Source of the DNA: Herbaspirillum hiltneri N3
Lineage (GTDB): Bacteria; Pseudomonadota; Gammaproteobacteria; Burkholderiales; Burkholderiaceae_D
Assembly: GCF_001267925.1 (NCBI RefSeq)
Contig: NZ_CP011409.1
Location: forward strand, 186,001-250,000
Direction of reading: 5' to 3'
Length of the DNA stretch: 64,000 bases
Shown piece by piece: positions 29,708 through 41,413 of the stretch. The notes under the pieces were generated by a model. It had not been told where the DNA came from, did no database searches, and saw nothing but the letters and a program-made list of their open reading frames with translations. The stretch's first letter is position 1, and each line of letters starts with the position of its first letter. Made by a program: the position numbers and the translations under genes.

Positions 29708-31569
29708 TGGCCGCCGGCCATCACATAGAGACCATGCCGTGCCCCAGTCTGGGTTTGACGCATCTGGACCGTGCGCTGGGCATGCTCATCGAGATTCCGG
29801 CTGCCATCGCCGTGGTGGCGGAAGTGGGCATTTTGCTGACCAGCGTGTTCTCGCGCTTCGTGCTGCATCAGCCGCTGGTGTGGGCCGATGAACTGGCGTC
29901 GACGGTGTTCCTGTGGCTGGCGATGTTCGGTGCCGCGGTCGCCTTGCGGCGCGGCGAACACATGCGCATGACGGCGCTGATCGGCAAACTGTCGCCGGCC
30001 TGGCGCGCGCGCATCGAAGCGATTGCGGTCGGTACGCCTTGCCTGTTCATCGGCATGCTGTTGCTGCCCGCCGTCGACTACGCACAGAACGAATGGGTGG
30101 TGGAGACGCCTGCGCTGGGTTTGCCCGGCACCGTGCGCGAGGCGGCGCTGGCGGTGGGATGTCTGCTGATGCTGTGCGTCTCCGGCCTGCGTCTGGCGCG
30201 GCACGGCTGGCGCGATCTGGGATTCGTCGCCGTGGTGCTGGCGGCGATTGCCGCCGCCTTGTATCTGGGCGGCAGCCAGTTGCAGGCCATGGGCAACTGG
30301 AACCTGGCGTTCTTCTTTATCGCGTTGCTGGGGGCGGGCGTGCTGGCCGGCGTGCCGATTGCATTCTGCTTCGGGCTGGTGACGATTGCCTATCTGCTGT
30401 GCACTACGTCGACGCCGCTGGAGGTGGTGCCGGGCCGCATCAACGAAGGCATGAGTTCGCTGATCCTGTTGGCGGTGCCGCTGTTCATCCTCCTCGGGCA
30501 ACTGATTGAAATGACGCAGATGGCCAAGGCCATGGTGGCTTTTCTTGCCTCGCTGCTGGGCCACGTGCGCGGTGGTTTGTCGTACGTGCTGCTGGGCGCG
30601 ATCATGCTGGTGTCGGGTATCTCCGGCGCCAAGACGGCCGACATGGCGGCGGTAGCGCCGGTGCTGTTCCCCGAGATGAAAAAACGCGGTATGGAGGAAG
30701 GCGAACTGGTGTCCCTGCTGGCGGCATCGGGCGCGATGGCCGAGACAATCCCACCGTCGCTGGTCCTCATCACCATCGGCTCGGTCACCGGCGTGTCGAT
30801 TGCCGCCTTGTTCACCGGCGGCCTGTTGCCGGGCATCGTGCTGGCGATCGCGCTGGCGATCCTTGCGCGCCAGCGCATCTCGGAGAGCAACCTCAAGGAC
30901 GTCAAGCGTGCATCGCTGCAAGTCGTGCTGCGCACCTTCGTCGTGGCGCTGCCGGCGCTGGCGATTCCCGTGCTGATCCGCACCGCCGTGGTGGAAGGCG
31001 TGGCGACGGCGACCGAAGTCTCGACCATCGGCATCGCCTACACCATCGTGGTCGGCATCCTCGTCTATCGCCGCTTCGACGTGAAGCGCCTGTATCCGAT
31101 GCTGGTCGAAACCGCTTCGCTGTCAGGCGCGATCCTGTTCATCATCGGCACCGCGACCTGCATGGCATGGGCACTGACGCAGTCGGGCTTTTCGCACGAC
31201 CTGGCGCACATCATGTCGCTGATGCCGGGCGGACGCTGGGGTTTTCTGCTGATTTCCATCGTCACCTTCATCGTGCTGGGCAGCGTGCTGGAAGGCATCC
31301 CGGCGATGGTGCTGTTCGGGCCGCTGCTGTTTCCGATCGCCAGGCAACTCGGCGTGCACGAGGTGCATTACGCGATGGTGGTGATCCTGGCGATGGGCAT
31401 CGGCCTGTTCGCGCCGCCGTTCGGATTGGGCTATTACAGCGCCTGCACCATCGGCCGCGTCAGCCCCGATGCCGGCATGCGCAAGATCTGGCCTTACCTC
31501 GGCGCGCTGCTTGCCGGGCTGCTGATTGTTGCTGCGGTGCCATGGATTTCCATAGGATTTCTCTCATGA
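29704..31569 (+). CDS. dctM: TRAP transporter fused permease (DctQ-DctM)
   Basis: A 621-residue inner-membrane protein. Residues ~15-175 form the small four-helix DctQ part (FSRFVLHQPLVWADELASTV, LRRGEHMRMTALIGKL). The remainder is the large DctM subunit with LGAIMLVSGISGAKTADMAAV, LLAASGAMAETIPPSLVLI and a C-terminal LFAPPFGLGYYSACTIGRVSP. Fusion of the two subunits is a known variant. It overlaps dctP by ATGA and completes the SDR-transketolase-TRAP unit; 94 bases later the TPP riboswitch begins. Confidence 0.92.
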   Translation: MMAAGHHIETMPCPSLGLTHLDRALGMLIEIPAAIAVVAEVGILLTSVFSRFVLHQPLVWADELASTVFLWLAMFGAAVALRRGEHMRMTALIGKLSPAWRARIEAIAVGTPCLFIGMLLLPAVDYAQNEWVVETPALGLPGTVREAALAVGCLLMLCVSGLRLARHGWRDLGFVAVVLAAIAAALYLGGSQLQAMGNWNLAFFFIALLGAGVLAGVPIAFCFGLVTIAYLLCTTSTPLEVVPGRINEGMSSLILLAVPLFILLGQLIEMTQMAKAMVAFLASLLGHVRGGLSYVLLGAIMLVSGISGAKTADMAAVAPVLFPEMKKRGMEEGELVSLLAASGAMAETIPPSLVLITIGSVTGVSIAALFTGGLLPGIVLAIALAILARQRISESNLKDVKRASLQVVLRTFVVALPALAIPVLIRTAVVEGVATATEVSTIGIAYTIVVGILVYRRFDVKRLYPMLVETASLSGAILFIIGTATCMAWALTQSGFSHDLAHIMSLMPGGRWGFLLISIVTFIVLGSVLEGIPAMVLFGPLLFPIARQLGVHEVHYAMVVILAMGIGLFAPPFGLGYYSACTIGRVSPDAGMRKIWPYLGALLAGLLIVAAVPWISIGFLS

Positions 31570-31663
31570 CAACTAGTCGAAATTTGTGATGTCACGGGCC
31601 GGATTATGGGTGTAGAATCCGGCCCACGACGTTTGAAACTGAACGTGGTAAGAGAACAAATGC

Positions 31664-33752
<2,089 letters not shown>

Positions 33753-33778
33753 TTGCTTTGACGATTGCGGTGAATGCG

Positions 33779-33979
33779 ATGCAGATTGAATTGAATGGCA
33801 AGCCGCACGCCCTGGCCGACGGTGCCGACCTGGCCCAGCTCATCGCCGAGCTGGAGCTGACCGGCAAGGCCGTGGCGGTGGCCGTGAACCGGCAAGTGGT
33901 GCCGTCGCAGCTGTGGGCCGGACGCGTGCTGGCCGACGCCGATCGTGTCGACGTGGTGCGCGCCATCGGCGGCGGCTGA
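33779..33979 (+). CDS. thiS: Sulfur carrier protein ThiS
   Basis: A 66-residue ubiquitin-like protein. It starts MQIELNGKPHALADGADLAQ and ends in the essential diglycine (VVRAIGGG), the site of adenylation and thiocarboxylate formation. It has the usual ThiS length. The start ATG at 33779 comes 26 bases after thiC with no clear ribosome site, suggesting coupling to thiC. The partner ThiG follows; ThiF and ThiO are not in the window. Confidence 0.93.
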   Translation: MQIELNGKPHALADGADLAQLIAELELTGKAVAVAVNRQVVPSQLWAGRVLADADRVDVVRAIGGG

Positions 33980-33997
33980 AACCTGAAAGGAATTGAC

Positions 33998-34807
33998 ATG
34001 AATATGAACGACGCTCCCGCGCTGACTGCAGATGCGGGTCTGACCATTGCAGGCAAGACCTACAACTCGCGCCTGCTGGTCGGCAGCGGCAAGTACAAGG
34101 ATCTCGACGAAACCCGTCTGGCCACCGAGGCCAGCGGCGCGGATATCATCACCGTGGCGATCCGTCGCGTGAACATCGGCCAGGACCCGAATGCGCCCAG
34201 CCTGCTCGACGCGGTGCCGCCTTCGCGCTACACCATCCTGCCGAACACCGCCGGCTGTTACAACGCTGAGGATGCGGTCTACACCTTGCAACTGGCGCGT
34301 GAACTTCTGAACGGCCACAAGCTGGTCAAGCTGGAAGTACTGGGCGATGAAAAGACCCTGTTCCCGAACATGCCGGAGACGCTGAAAGCCGCCGAGACGC
34401 TGGTCAAGGATGGTTTCGACGTGATGGTTTATTGCAGCGACGATCCTATCCAGGCGCGCATGCTGGAAGATATCGGCGTGGTCGCGGTGATGCCGCTGGC
34501 GTCGCTGATCGGCTCCGGCATGGGCATCCTGAATCCGTGGAATCTCTCGCTGATCATCGAGCAGTCGAAGATTCCGGTATTGGTCGATGCCGGTGTCGGC
34601 ACGGCCTCCGATGCGGCCATTGCGATGGAACTCGGTTGCGACGGCGTGCTGATGAATACGGCCATCGCCGGTGCGCGCGATCCGCTTCGCATGGCGCGGG
34701 CGATGAAGCTGGCGGTGGAAGCCGGCCGCGAAGCCTTCCTCGCCGGTCGTATCCCGAAACGCTTCGCGGCGTCGCCGTCGTCGCCGATGGCGGGACGCGT
34801 AGTCTGA
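33998..34807 (+). CDS. thiG: Thiazole synthase
   Basis: A 269-residue TIM-barrel enzyme forming the thiazole phosphate from deoxyxylulose-5-phosphate, ThiS-thiocarboxylate and dehydroglycine. It shows [19 protein letters not shown], the imine-forming Lys region [34 protein letters not shown], and [20 protein letters not shown] with [16 protein letters not shown]. The AAAGG ribosome site and the 18-base gap from thiS indicate operon membership. Confidence 0.96.
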   Translation: MNMNDAPALTADAGLTIAGKTYNSRLLVGSGKYKDLDETRLATEASGADIITVAIRRVNIGQDPNAPSLLDAVPPSRYTILPNTAGCYNAEDAVYTLQLARELLNGHKLVKLEVLGDEKTLFPNMPETLKAAETLVKDGFDVMVYCSDDPIQARMLEDIGVVAVMPLASLIGSGMGILNPWNLSLIIEQSKIPVLVDAGVGTASDAAIAMELGCDGVLMNTAIAGARDPLRMARAMKLAVEAGREAFLAGRIPKRFAASPSSPMAGRVV

Positions 34808-34821
34808 GCGGGCCGGGCCTG

Positions 34822-35655
34822 ATGACGACTTCCTATCGTCCGGCGCCACCGTGCGTGCTGGTGTTTTCCGGGTCCGACCCCAGCGGCGGTGCAGGGATGC
34901 AGGCCGATATTCCTGCCATCAGCGCGCTCGGTTGCCATCCGCTGTCGGTGCCGACGGCGCTGACGGTGCAGGACAACGTCAGCGTGTTTGCCGTGCATCC
35001 GATCGATGCGGAGCTGATCCGCCATCAGGCGCAGGTGCTGATCGACCGCTTCGACATTCGCGCGGTCAAGCTGGGCATCGCCGGCAATCGGCGCAACGCC
35101 GAGACGATCGTCGAATTGATCTTGCAGTTGCGATCCCGCCGGCCGGATTTGCCCGTGGTGGTCGATCCGGTGCTGGCCAGCGGCCATGGCAATCGCCTGT
35201 CCACGGATGACCCCGCGCAGGCGATTGCGCCTCTGTATGCCGTCGCCACCGTCATCTTGCCCAATCTGAATGAAGCAGATCGCCTGTGCGGCGGCGAGCA
35301 TGGCAGGGAAGCGCAGGCCGCGATATTGATGCAACGCGGCTGCGAACATGTCTTGCTGAAAGGCGGCCACGGTCCGCAAGAGGAAGATGTGGTCAATCGC
35401 TGGTTCGGTCCGGAGGGCGCAGGTGCATCGTGGCGCTGGCCGCGTTTGCCGGATGAATTCCACGGCACCGGCTGTACGCTGGCGGCGGCCTTGTCGGCGA
35501 TGCTGGCGCACGGCCTCGGCATGCGCGACGCCATCGACGCGGCACAGCACTATTGCCAGCACGCGCTGGCGACCTCCTATGCGATTGCACCCGGGCAGCG
35601 CATTCCCAATCGCGTGCCGTTGCATGAAAAATCCTTTGCAGGAGAATACAAATGA
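34822..35655 (+). CDS. thiD: Hydroxymethylpyrimidine/phosphomethylpyrimidine kinase
   Basis: A 277-residue ribokinase-fold enzyme that phosphorylates HMP and HMP-phosphate. LVFSGSDPSGGAGMQADI is the substrate-binding N-terminal motif; LLKGGHGPQEEDVVNRW and DEFHGTGCTLAAALSAML form the anion hole and catalytic Asp region (in other members xGTGC). The frame extends upstream to 34432 inside thiG, but MTTSYRPAPPCVLVFSG at 34822 is the sensible start, 14 bases after thiG. Its stop overlaps the thiE ATG. Confidence 0.92.
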   Translation: MTTSYRPAPPCVLVFSGSDPSGGAGMQADIPAISALGCHPLSVPTALTVQDNVSVFAVHPIDAELIRHQAQVLIDRFDIRAVKLGIAGNRRNAETIVELILQLRSRRPDLPVVVDPVLASGHGNRLSTDDPAQAIAPLYAVATVILPNLNEADRLCGGEHGREAQAAILMQRGCEHVLLKGGHGPQEEDVVNRWFGPEGAGASWRWPRLPDEFHGTGCTLAAALSAMLAHGLGMRDAIDAAQHYCQHALATSYAIAPGQRIPNRVPLHEKSFAGEYK

Positions 35656-36281
35656 GTGAAGTGAAACCATGGTCCTTGCGCGGACTGTACATCGTGACGC
35701 CGGACTGGGACGAGACCGGCAAACTGGTCGACGCAACCGAACAAGCCATTAGAGGGGGCGCGAAGCTGGTGCAGTACCGGCACAAGACCGCTGCTGCGGA
35801 CCTGCGCAAGGAGCAGGCGAGCGCCTTGCTGCAAGTCTGCCGCCGCCACGATACGCCTTTCATCATCAACGACCACGTCGACCTCTGCCTGGAACTTGAC
35901 GCCGAAGGCATCCATGTCGGCGGCACCGATGCGTCGGTGGCGGACGTACGCGCACGGGTCGGCAAGGACAAGATCGTCGGCGCCTCGTGCTACGGGACCT
36001 TGCAACTGGCGCGCGATGCGTACGCGGCCGGAGCGACGTACGTGGCGTTCGGCGGCTTCTACCCGTCGCGCGTGAAGAAGTACGATTTCAGGACCGCGCC
36101 GGAAATCGTGGCAGAGTCGAAGAAGGAAATACCGCTGCCGGTGGTCGTCATCGGCGGCATGACGCAGGAAAACTGCCTGCCGCTGATAGCTCAGGGGACC
36201 GACATGGTGGCCGCCATCAGCAGCGTCTACATGACCGACGATCCGGAGGCGGCGGCGCGCCGGTTTGCCGATCTGTTCTGA
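35652..36281 (+). CDS. thiE: Thiamine-phosphate synthase
   Basis: A 209-residue TIM barrel joining HMP-PP and thiazole-phosphate. It has GLYIVTPDWDETGKLVD, IRGGAKLVQYRHKTA (diphosphate-binding), FIINDHVDLCLELDAEGIHVG, VGASCYGTLQLARDA and VVVIGGMTQENCLPLIAQG with the terminal phosphate loop. The ATG overlaps the thiD stop (ATGA). It closes the thiamine operon and is followed by a strong terminator. Confidence 0.95.
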   Translation: MSEVKPWSLRGLYIVTPDWDETGKLVDATEQAIRGGAKLVQYRHKTAAADLRKEQASALLQVCRRHDTPFIINDHVDLCLELDAEGIHVGGTDASVADVRARVGKDKIVGASCYGTLQLARDAYAAGATYVAFGGFYPSRVKKYDFRTAPEIVAESKKEIPLPVVVIGGMTQENCLPLIAQGTDMVAAISSVYMTDDPEAAARRFADLF

Positions 36282-36300
36282 ACGCGTCGTGCCGGAAATG

Positions 36301-36340
36301 AAAAATGCCGCTGCATCGTCATGATGTCAGCGGCATTTTT
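36301..36340. terminator. Bidirectional intrinsic terminator between thiE and dps
   Basis: Perfect 13-base arms AAAAATGCCGCTG (36301-36313) and CAGCGGCATTTTT (36328-36340) surround a 14-base loop. T-runs are present on both strands, fitting the convergent thiE and dps genes. Confidence 0.92.
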
Positions 36341-36363
36341 TCATGCGCGGCAGATGCCGGATA

Positions 36364-36852
36364 TCAGCCTTCGAGCAGGCTGCGCAGCATCCATGCGTTC
36401 TTTTCATGCAGCTGCATGCGCTGCGTCAGTAAATCGGCGGTCGGTTCGTCGGCTGCGGCGTCGACGGCCGGGAACAGCGAACGCGCGGTGCGGGTCACCG
36501 CTTCCTGGCCGGCCACCAGTTGGGCGATCATGTCTTGTGCGGATGGCACGCCTTCGGCTTCGGGGATCGACGACAGCTTGGCGAATTCCTTGTACGAACC
36601 GGGCGCCGGATAACCCAGCGCGCGAATACGTTCGGCGATCAGGTCGACGGCCAGCGCCAGTTCGTTGTACTGGCCTTCGAACATCAGGTGCAGCGTGTTG
36701 AACATCGGGCCGGTGACGTTCCAGTGGAAATTGTGGGTCTTGAGGTAGAGCGTGTAGGTATCGGCCAGCAGCTTGCTGAGACCGTCCGCAATCTTCTTGC
36801 GATCCTTGTCGTTGATGCCGATGTTGATCGCTGCTACGTTTTTCTTTGCCAT
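36364..36852 (-). CDS. dps: Dps family DNA-protecting ferritin-like protein
   Basis: A 162-residue four-helix protein that forms dodecamers storing iron and shielding DNA. The ferroxidase site is in [20 protein letters not shown] (His) and [20 protein letters not shown] (Asp/Glu), characteristic of Dps rather than ferritins. The N-terminal KK pair may help bind DNA. GGAG lies at the right distance before ATG 36852. It is convergent with thiE. No regulatory site such as an OxyR or Fur box was recognised upstream. Confidence 0.93.
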   Translation of the reverse strand: MAKKNVAAINIGINDKDRKKIADGLSKLLADTYTLYLKTHNFHWNVTGPMFNTLHLMFEGQYNELALAVDLIAERIRALGYPAPGSYKEFAKLSSIPEAEGVPSAQDMIAQLVAGQEAVTRTARSLFPAVDAAADEPTADLLTQRMQLHEKNAWMLRSLLEG

Positions 36853-36953
36853 TGTTTCGCTCCTTGGTGTGATGGAATGCAACGCTGCGATTTTATGCCA
36901 AAACTGCAGCCCCATGAATAACACTTGGGGATGAAAGGCATCATCACAAGGCG

Positions 36954-38225
36954 TCAGCGTGTTGTTTCGACGGCAAGTTGCGCACGCCGGAACAGGGACA
37001 GCGTCAGCACCACCGCGCACAGTGCGCCGACGGCGGCGAAGAGGAATACTTCTTCGTAGCCGAATTGCCCCACGATCAGGCCCGCCAGCGGACCGGTGAT
37101 GCCCAGCGCCAGGTCGAGGAACACCGAATACGCGCCCAGCGCCGCGCTGCGGTTGGGCGCCGGCACCAGGCCGACCGCTTCCACGCCCAGCGACGGGAAC
37201 ACCAGCGCAAAACCGAAACCGGCCAGCGCGGCGCCGGCCATGGCGACTTCCGCAGAACCGGCCAGCCACAAGATGATCAGGCCGGATGCCTCGACGATGA
37301 AGGACGCAATCGCCACCTTGAAGCCGCCGAAACGATTGATGGCGTTGGCGAACAACAGGCGCGAGCCGATGAAGCAGCCGCCGAACAGCGTCAGCGAAAA
37401 CGCCGCGTTGGACCACTGATGGCTGGCGTAATACAGGGTGATGAAGGTGGCGATGGCGCCGAAGCCGACCGTGCCCAGCGCCAGGCCGATGCCGTATGGC
37501 AGCACGCGGTTGAGCACCAGGCGGAAGGCCAGGCGTTCGCCGCGCACGACGGGGACGGCAGGGCGGCGGCGCGCGATCGCGTAACCGATCAGCGGCAACG
37601 CCAGCGCCAGGAAGCCGATGGCCGCAAAGCCGCCCACGTGCAGCAGCGCCACGCCCAGCGGCGCGCCGATGGCCAGTGCGCCATAGGTGGCGATGCCGTT
37701 CCACGAAATCATGCGCGCGGTATGGGCGGCGCCGATGCGGCCGATGCCCCAGATGATGGAGCCGGTGCCGGCCAGGCTTTCGCCGATGCCGAGGCAGAAG
37801 CGGCTGACCAGAATCATGGACAGGCTCAGCCACGGAAGTTCCGCCGACCATGCCGCCAGCACCAGGAAAGCGCCGCTGGCGACGCAGGCCAGCATGCCGC
37901 GCATGACGGTCTTCTTGGGGCCGACGGTGTCGACCATGCGGCCGGCCTGGGCGCGCGTGATCAAGGTCGACAGATATTGCACGCTGATGGACAGGCCGGC
38001 GATGAACGAGCTGTAACCGAGATCCAGGTGGACATAGCCGGGCAACACCGCGAGCGGGATGCCGATGGTCATGTAGGCAAGGAAGGTGAACAGCACGGTC
38101 GACAGGATCTGGACCATGACGGCGGTTTGGGAGGGCGATGCCGAAATCGGCGTCGACTGCGCGTGTGCGTGCGGGGATGCGCCTTCGGCGGCGAGGGGAA
38201 CTGGGCGTAATGCTTCTTCGGACAT
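36954..38225 (-). CDS. MFS transporter (YhhS/YfcJ-like)
   Basis: A 423-residue 12-helix carrier. After a polar N-terminal tail of ~36 residues comes [20 protein letters not shown]. The MFS loop motif appears as [17 protein letters not shown] (between helices 2 and 3). A central [16 protein letters not shown] loop divides the two halves. The organisation [20 protein letters not shown] in helices 4-5 is typical of the YhhS group, whose substrates are poorly known. The start is uncertain: ATG 38225 has no ribosome site, and an internal ATG at 38117 would remove the tail. It is divergent from the helicase gene. Confidence 0.82.
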   Translation of the reverse strand: MSEEALRPVPLAAEGASPHAHAQSTPISASPSQTAVMVQILSTVLFTFLAYMTIGIPLAVLPGYVHLDLGYSSFIAGLSISVQYLSTLITRAQAGRMVDTVGPKKTVMRGMLACVASGAFLVLAAWSAELPWLSLSMILVSRFCLGIGESLAGTGSIIWGIGRIGAAHTARMISWNGIATYGALAIGAPLGVALLHVGGFAAIGFLALALPLIGYAIARRRPAVPVVRGERLAFRLVLNRVLPYGIGLALGTVGFGAIATFITLYYASHQWSNAAFSLTLFGGCFIGSRLLFANAINRFGGFKVAIASFIVEASGLIILWLAGSAEVAMAGAALAGFGFALVFPSLGVEAVGLVPAPNRSAALGAYSVFLDLALGITGPLAGLIVGQFGYEEVFLFAAVGALCAVVLTLSLFRRAQLAVETTR

Positions 38226-38408
38226 GTTGGACGTAAGAGGAGGGCGAGCAGGAGGGCAAGCGGCGGCGATGCCGTGATACCGTGTTGCCGTGCAGAATTT
38301 TACGCCGTTTGACGGAAACCTGCCGGCGGCGCGGGATTTCGGCGGGCCGGCGGGGCCGCGCCAAGCCGGAATATGCAGGCTGCGCGCATCCGCGATGACG
38401 TGCGGACG

Positions 38409-38414
38409 TATAAT
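38409..38414 (+). promoter_or_regulatory. Perfect -10 hexamer just before the uvrD-like start codon
   Basis: TATAAT occupies 38409-38414, six bases before ATG 38421. A sigma-70 start from this hexamer would fall at or next to the A of the ATG. No good -35 is visible at 17 bases upstream (GCATCC). Confidence 0.45.
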
Positions 38415-38420
38415 CGCGGG

Positions 38421-40718
38421 ATGCAAAATCTTCTCCACAATCTCAACGCCGAGCAGCTTGCCGCCGTCACCCTTCCCGCACAATCCGCACTGATCCTAGC
38501 CGGCGCCGGTTCGGGCAAGACGCGCGTGCTGACCACGCGCATCGCGTGGCTGATCCAGACCGGGCAAGTGTCGCCTTCGGGCATCCTGGCGGTGACGTTT
38601 ACCAACAAGGCGGCCAAGGAAATGACCGCGCGCCTGTCGGCGATGATGCCGATCAACACGCGCGGCATGTGGATCGGCACCTTCCACGGCCTGTGCAACC
38701 GCCTGCTGCGCGCGCATCACCGCGACGCCGCGTTGCCGCAGACTTTCCAGATCCTCGACTCGCAGGATCAACTGTCGGCCATCAAGCGTCTGCTCAAACA
38801 GATGAACGTGGACGACGAGAAGTATCCGCCGCGCAATCTGATGTACTTCATCAACGGCGCCAAGGACCAGGGCCTGCGCGCCAAGGACGTCGAGGCGCAT
38901 GACGACTACAACCGCAAGTTCGTCGAGCTCTACGACCTGTATGACCAGCAATGCCAGCGCGAAGGCGTGGTCGATTTTGCCGAGCTGCTGTTGCGCACCT
39001 ATGAACTGCTGTCGCGCAACCAGCCGTTGCGCGAGCATTACCAGCGCCGCTTCCGCCACGTGCTGGTGGATGAGTTCCAGGACACCAACGACCTGCAGTA
39101 CAAGTGGCTCAAGATCATGTCCGGCCAGGGCCAGGTCGACGGCGGCGCGGTGTTTGCGGTGGGCGACGACGATCAGAGCATCTATGCATTCCGCGGCGCC
39201 AATGTCGGCAACATGACGGCGTTCGAGCGCGAGTTCCGCGTGCAGAACCTGATCAAGCTGGAGCAGAACTACCGCTCGCACGGCCACATCCTCGACGCCG
39301 CCAACATCCTGATCGCCAACAACAGTAAGCGCCTCGGCAAGAATCTGCGCACCGACGCCGGCCATGGCGAGCAGGTGCGCGTGTTCGAAGCGAGCAGCGA
39401 TCTGCAGGAAGCGCAATGGATCATCGAGCAGGTCAAGAACCTGATCGCCGAAGGCTGGGCGCGCAGCGAGATCGCCTTGCTGTATCGTTCCAATGCGCAG
39501 TCGCGGGTGCTCGAGCATGCCTTGTTTTCGTCGGCGATTCCGTATCGCGTGTACGGCGGCCAGCGCTTCTTCGAGCGTGCCGAAGTCAAGCACGCAATCG
39601 CGTATCTGCAGCTGATGGACAATCTGCACAACGACTCGGCGTTCCTGCGCGTGGTGAACTTCCCTACGCGCGGCATCGGCGCCAAGGCGCTGGAGCAATT
39701 GCAGGATGCTGCGCGCCAGTACAACTGCTCGCTGTATGCGGCGGTGCCTTACGTGGCGGGCAAGGCCGGTTCGACGCTCAACGGTTTCGTCAAGCTGATC
39801 GAAGCCGCGCGTTTTGAAACGCAGAATCTGCCCTTGCAGGAAATGGTGCAGGTGGTGCTCGACAGCAGCGGTTTGCTGACGCACTACCGCAACGAGAAAG
39901 AGGGCGCCGACCGCATCGAGAATCTGGAGCAGCTGGTCAGCGCCGCGACCTTGTTCGTCTCGGAAGAAGGCTACGGCCTGGATGCGCCTGCCTTCCTGGG
40001 ACCGCAGGCGCAAGCCGTTGCCGGCACGTCCATCACGACCGCCGACGGTATCGAGATCATCGACGCCGACGCCGCGCTGACGACCATCATGTCGCCCCTG
40101 TCGGCCTTCCTCTCGCATGCATCGCTGGAAGCCGGCGACAACCAGGCGCAGGCCGGGCAGGATGCTTTGCAACTGATGACCGTGCACTCGGCCAAGGGAC
40201 TGGAGTTCGACGCGGTGTTCATTACCGGGTTGGAGGAGGGCTTGTTCCCGCACGAGAACAGTGCCAAGGAAGAGGGCGGCGTGGAAGAAGAGCGGCGCCT
40301 GATGTACGTGGCCATCACGCGCGCGCGCAAGCGGTTGTACATGAGTTTTTCCCAGACGCGCATGCTGCATGGCCAGACGCGTTACAACATGCGCTCACGC
40401 TTCTTTGACGAACTCCCGGACGAGTCCATCAAGTGGCTTTCGCCGAAGATTCAGCCGCAGCAGCACAGCTGGTTTGCGCATCCCAAGTCGGCCTGGGACG
40501 CTGCGCCGGAATCCGGCAACAACAAGATCGCACAAAACTTTTCGCGGCCGGATTCCGGATGGCGGATCGGGCAGAATGTGGCGCATGCCAAGTTTGGCGA
40601 GGGGGTGATCGTCAATATCGAAGGCGGCGGGGGGAGTACGCGGGCGCATATCAACTTCGGGAAGTTCGGGATGAAGTTGCTGGATTTGAGTGTGGCGAAG
40701 TTGGATAAGGTGGGGTGA
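38421..40718 (+). CDS. uvrD: UvrD/PcrA-type superfamily 1 DNA helicase
   Basis: A 765-residue 3'-5' helicase. Walker A is [20 protein letters not shown] near residue 25; motif Ia is [19 protein letters not shown]; motif II is [19 protein letters not shown]; motif III is [16 protein letters not shown]; motif IV is [12 protein letters not shown]; motifs V-VI are [19 protein letters not shown] and [17 protein letters not shown]. The C-terminus has the Tudor-like piece [19 protein letters not shown] found in PcrA/UvrD. All motifs are intact. It should act in mismatch and excision repair. The in-frame upstream ATG at 38373 lacks a ribosome site. Confidence 0.94.
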   Translation: MQNLLHNLNAEQLAAVTLPAQSALILAGAGSGKTRVLTTRIAWLIQTGQVSPSGILAVTFTNKAAKEMTARLSAMMPINTRGMWIGTFHGLCNRLLRAHHRDAALPQTFQILDSQDQLSAIKRLLKQMNVDDEKYPPRNLMYFINGAKDQGLRAKDVEAHDDYNRKFVELYDLYDQQCQREGVVDFAELLLRTYELLSRNQPLREHYQRRFRHVLVDEFQDTNDLQYKWLKIMSGQGQVDGGAVFAVGDDDQSIYAFRGANVGNMTAFEREFRVQNLIKLEQNYRSHGHILDAANILIANNSKRLGKNLRTDAGHGEQVRVFEASSDLQEAQWIIEQVKNLIAEGWARSEIALLYRSNAQSRVLEHALFSSAIPYRVYGGQRFFERAEVKHAIAYLQLMDNLHNDSAFLRVVNFPTRGIGAKALEQLQDAARQYNCSLYAAVPYVAGKAGSTLNGFVKLIEAARFETQNLPLQEMVQVVLDSSGLLTHYRNEKEGADRIENLEQLVSAATLFVSEEGYGLDAPAFLGPQAQAVAGTSITTADGIEIIDADAALTTIMSPLSAFLSHASLEAGDNQAQAGQDALQLMTVHSAKGLEFDAVFITGLEEGLFPHENSAKEEGGVEEERRLMYVAITRARKRLYMSFSQTRMLHGQTRYNMRSRFFDELPDESIKWLSPKIQPQQHSWFAHPKSAWDAAPESGNNKIAQNFSRPDSGWRIGQNVAHAKFGEGVIVNIEGGGGSTRAHINFGKFGMKLLDLSVAKLDKVG

Positions 40719-40809
40719 GTTCTTGTCGGTTGTTCCGACGGACTTGTCTTATCTACCTAAATCTTTTCTTTCTTCGGACGACCGTGGTTGCCGGGGGCGG
40801 CCCGGCAGC

Positions 40810-40980
40810 CGCTCACTTTCTTTGCTTCGCCAAAGAAAGTAAGCAAAGAAAGGCGACCGCGATTCGCCGCCCCTTCGGGGTACCCGTTGGTGCCGTACTC
40901 AAATCGGGAAGGGAAACAAACTCGCTGCGCTCAGACAAGTTTCCCTTCTTTATCCGATTTGAGTACGGCACCAACGGCGA
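40810..40980 (+). repeat. Structured intergenic repeat, copy A
   Basis: Two hairpins joined by a conserved linker. Hairpin 1: ACTTTCTTTG (40815-40824) pairs with CAAAGAAAGT (40831-40840). Linker: AAGCAAAGAAAGGCGACCGC (40841-40860). Hairpin 2: a 33-base left arm (40885-40917) pairs with 40939-40976, with a five-base bulge (TTTAT), around a loop AAACTCGCTGCGCTCAGACAA. The 60-base core 40901-40960 recurs, inverted, at 41171-41230. Confidence 0.8.
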
Positions 40981-41159
40981 CTCATAAGCGGAACTTCTTT
41001 CTCGGCTCGCTTCGCATTGCCTTGGGGGGGCTCGCCTTCGGCATCGTGATTGCCATCTTTGGTTTGATTGATAGCGGAGAACTGTGGCTTTCACTCCACC
41101 TCCATCCCCTGGCGACGCGCAGCGAGCCAGTCTGGCCGTCCGCTTGCGAGTAGCCGGTG

Positions 41160-41325
41160 GCGGCAGGTGCAAATCGGATAAAGAGGGGAAACTTGTCTGA
41201 GCGCAGCGAGTTTGTTTCCCCTCCCGATTTGCGCCTGACGACGCCGGGAACCCCCGGCAGGGGGCTACGAACCAGCGGTCGCTTCTTTTGCTTACTTTTC
41301 TTGGCGAGACAAGAAAAGTGAGTAG
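41160..41325 (-). repeat. Structured intergenic repeat, copy B (inverted)
   Basis: Read on the minus strand it repeats copy A: hairpin 1 ACTTTTCTTG/CAAGAAAAGT (41294-41319 on the plus strand), the linker with GCGACCGC, and hairpin 2 with the core at 41171-41230. The 60-base core differs from copy A at two positions only, and these two pair with each other. The outer arms of hairpin 2 differ in sequence from copy A but still pair with each other (GCAAATCGG with CCGATTTGC, extended by CAGGT/GCCTG with one mismatch). Confidence 0.8.
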
Positions 41326-41413
41326 CTGCCGGGCTACCCCCGGCGAAGGGTTGATCGAAGAAAAAAATCCAAATTACCGAAGAACCACCAGTCGGAACAA
41401 AACAAAAAAGCGC

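Larger units (their letters stand above)
40719..41413. other. 695-base gene-free gap holding two inverted copies of a structured repeat
   Basis: No plausible gene lies here; the short open frames are formed by the repeats themselves and match no family I recognise. Most of the gap is taken by the two elements listed separately (about 40810-40980 and 41160-41325), separated by ~180 bases of unremarkable GC-rich sequence. Confidence 0.7.

Noticed and set aside
38496..40370. 624-codon minus-strand open frame opposite the helicase gene
   Set aside because: Antisense shadow; the plus strand carries a complete set of SF1 helicase motifs.
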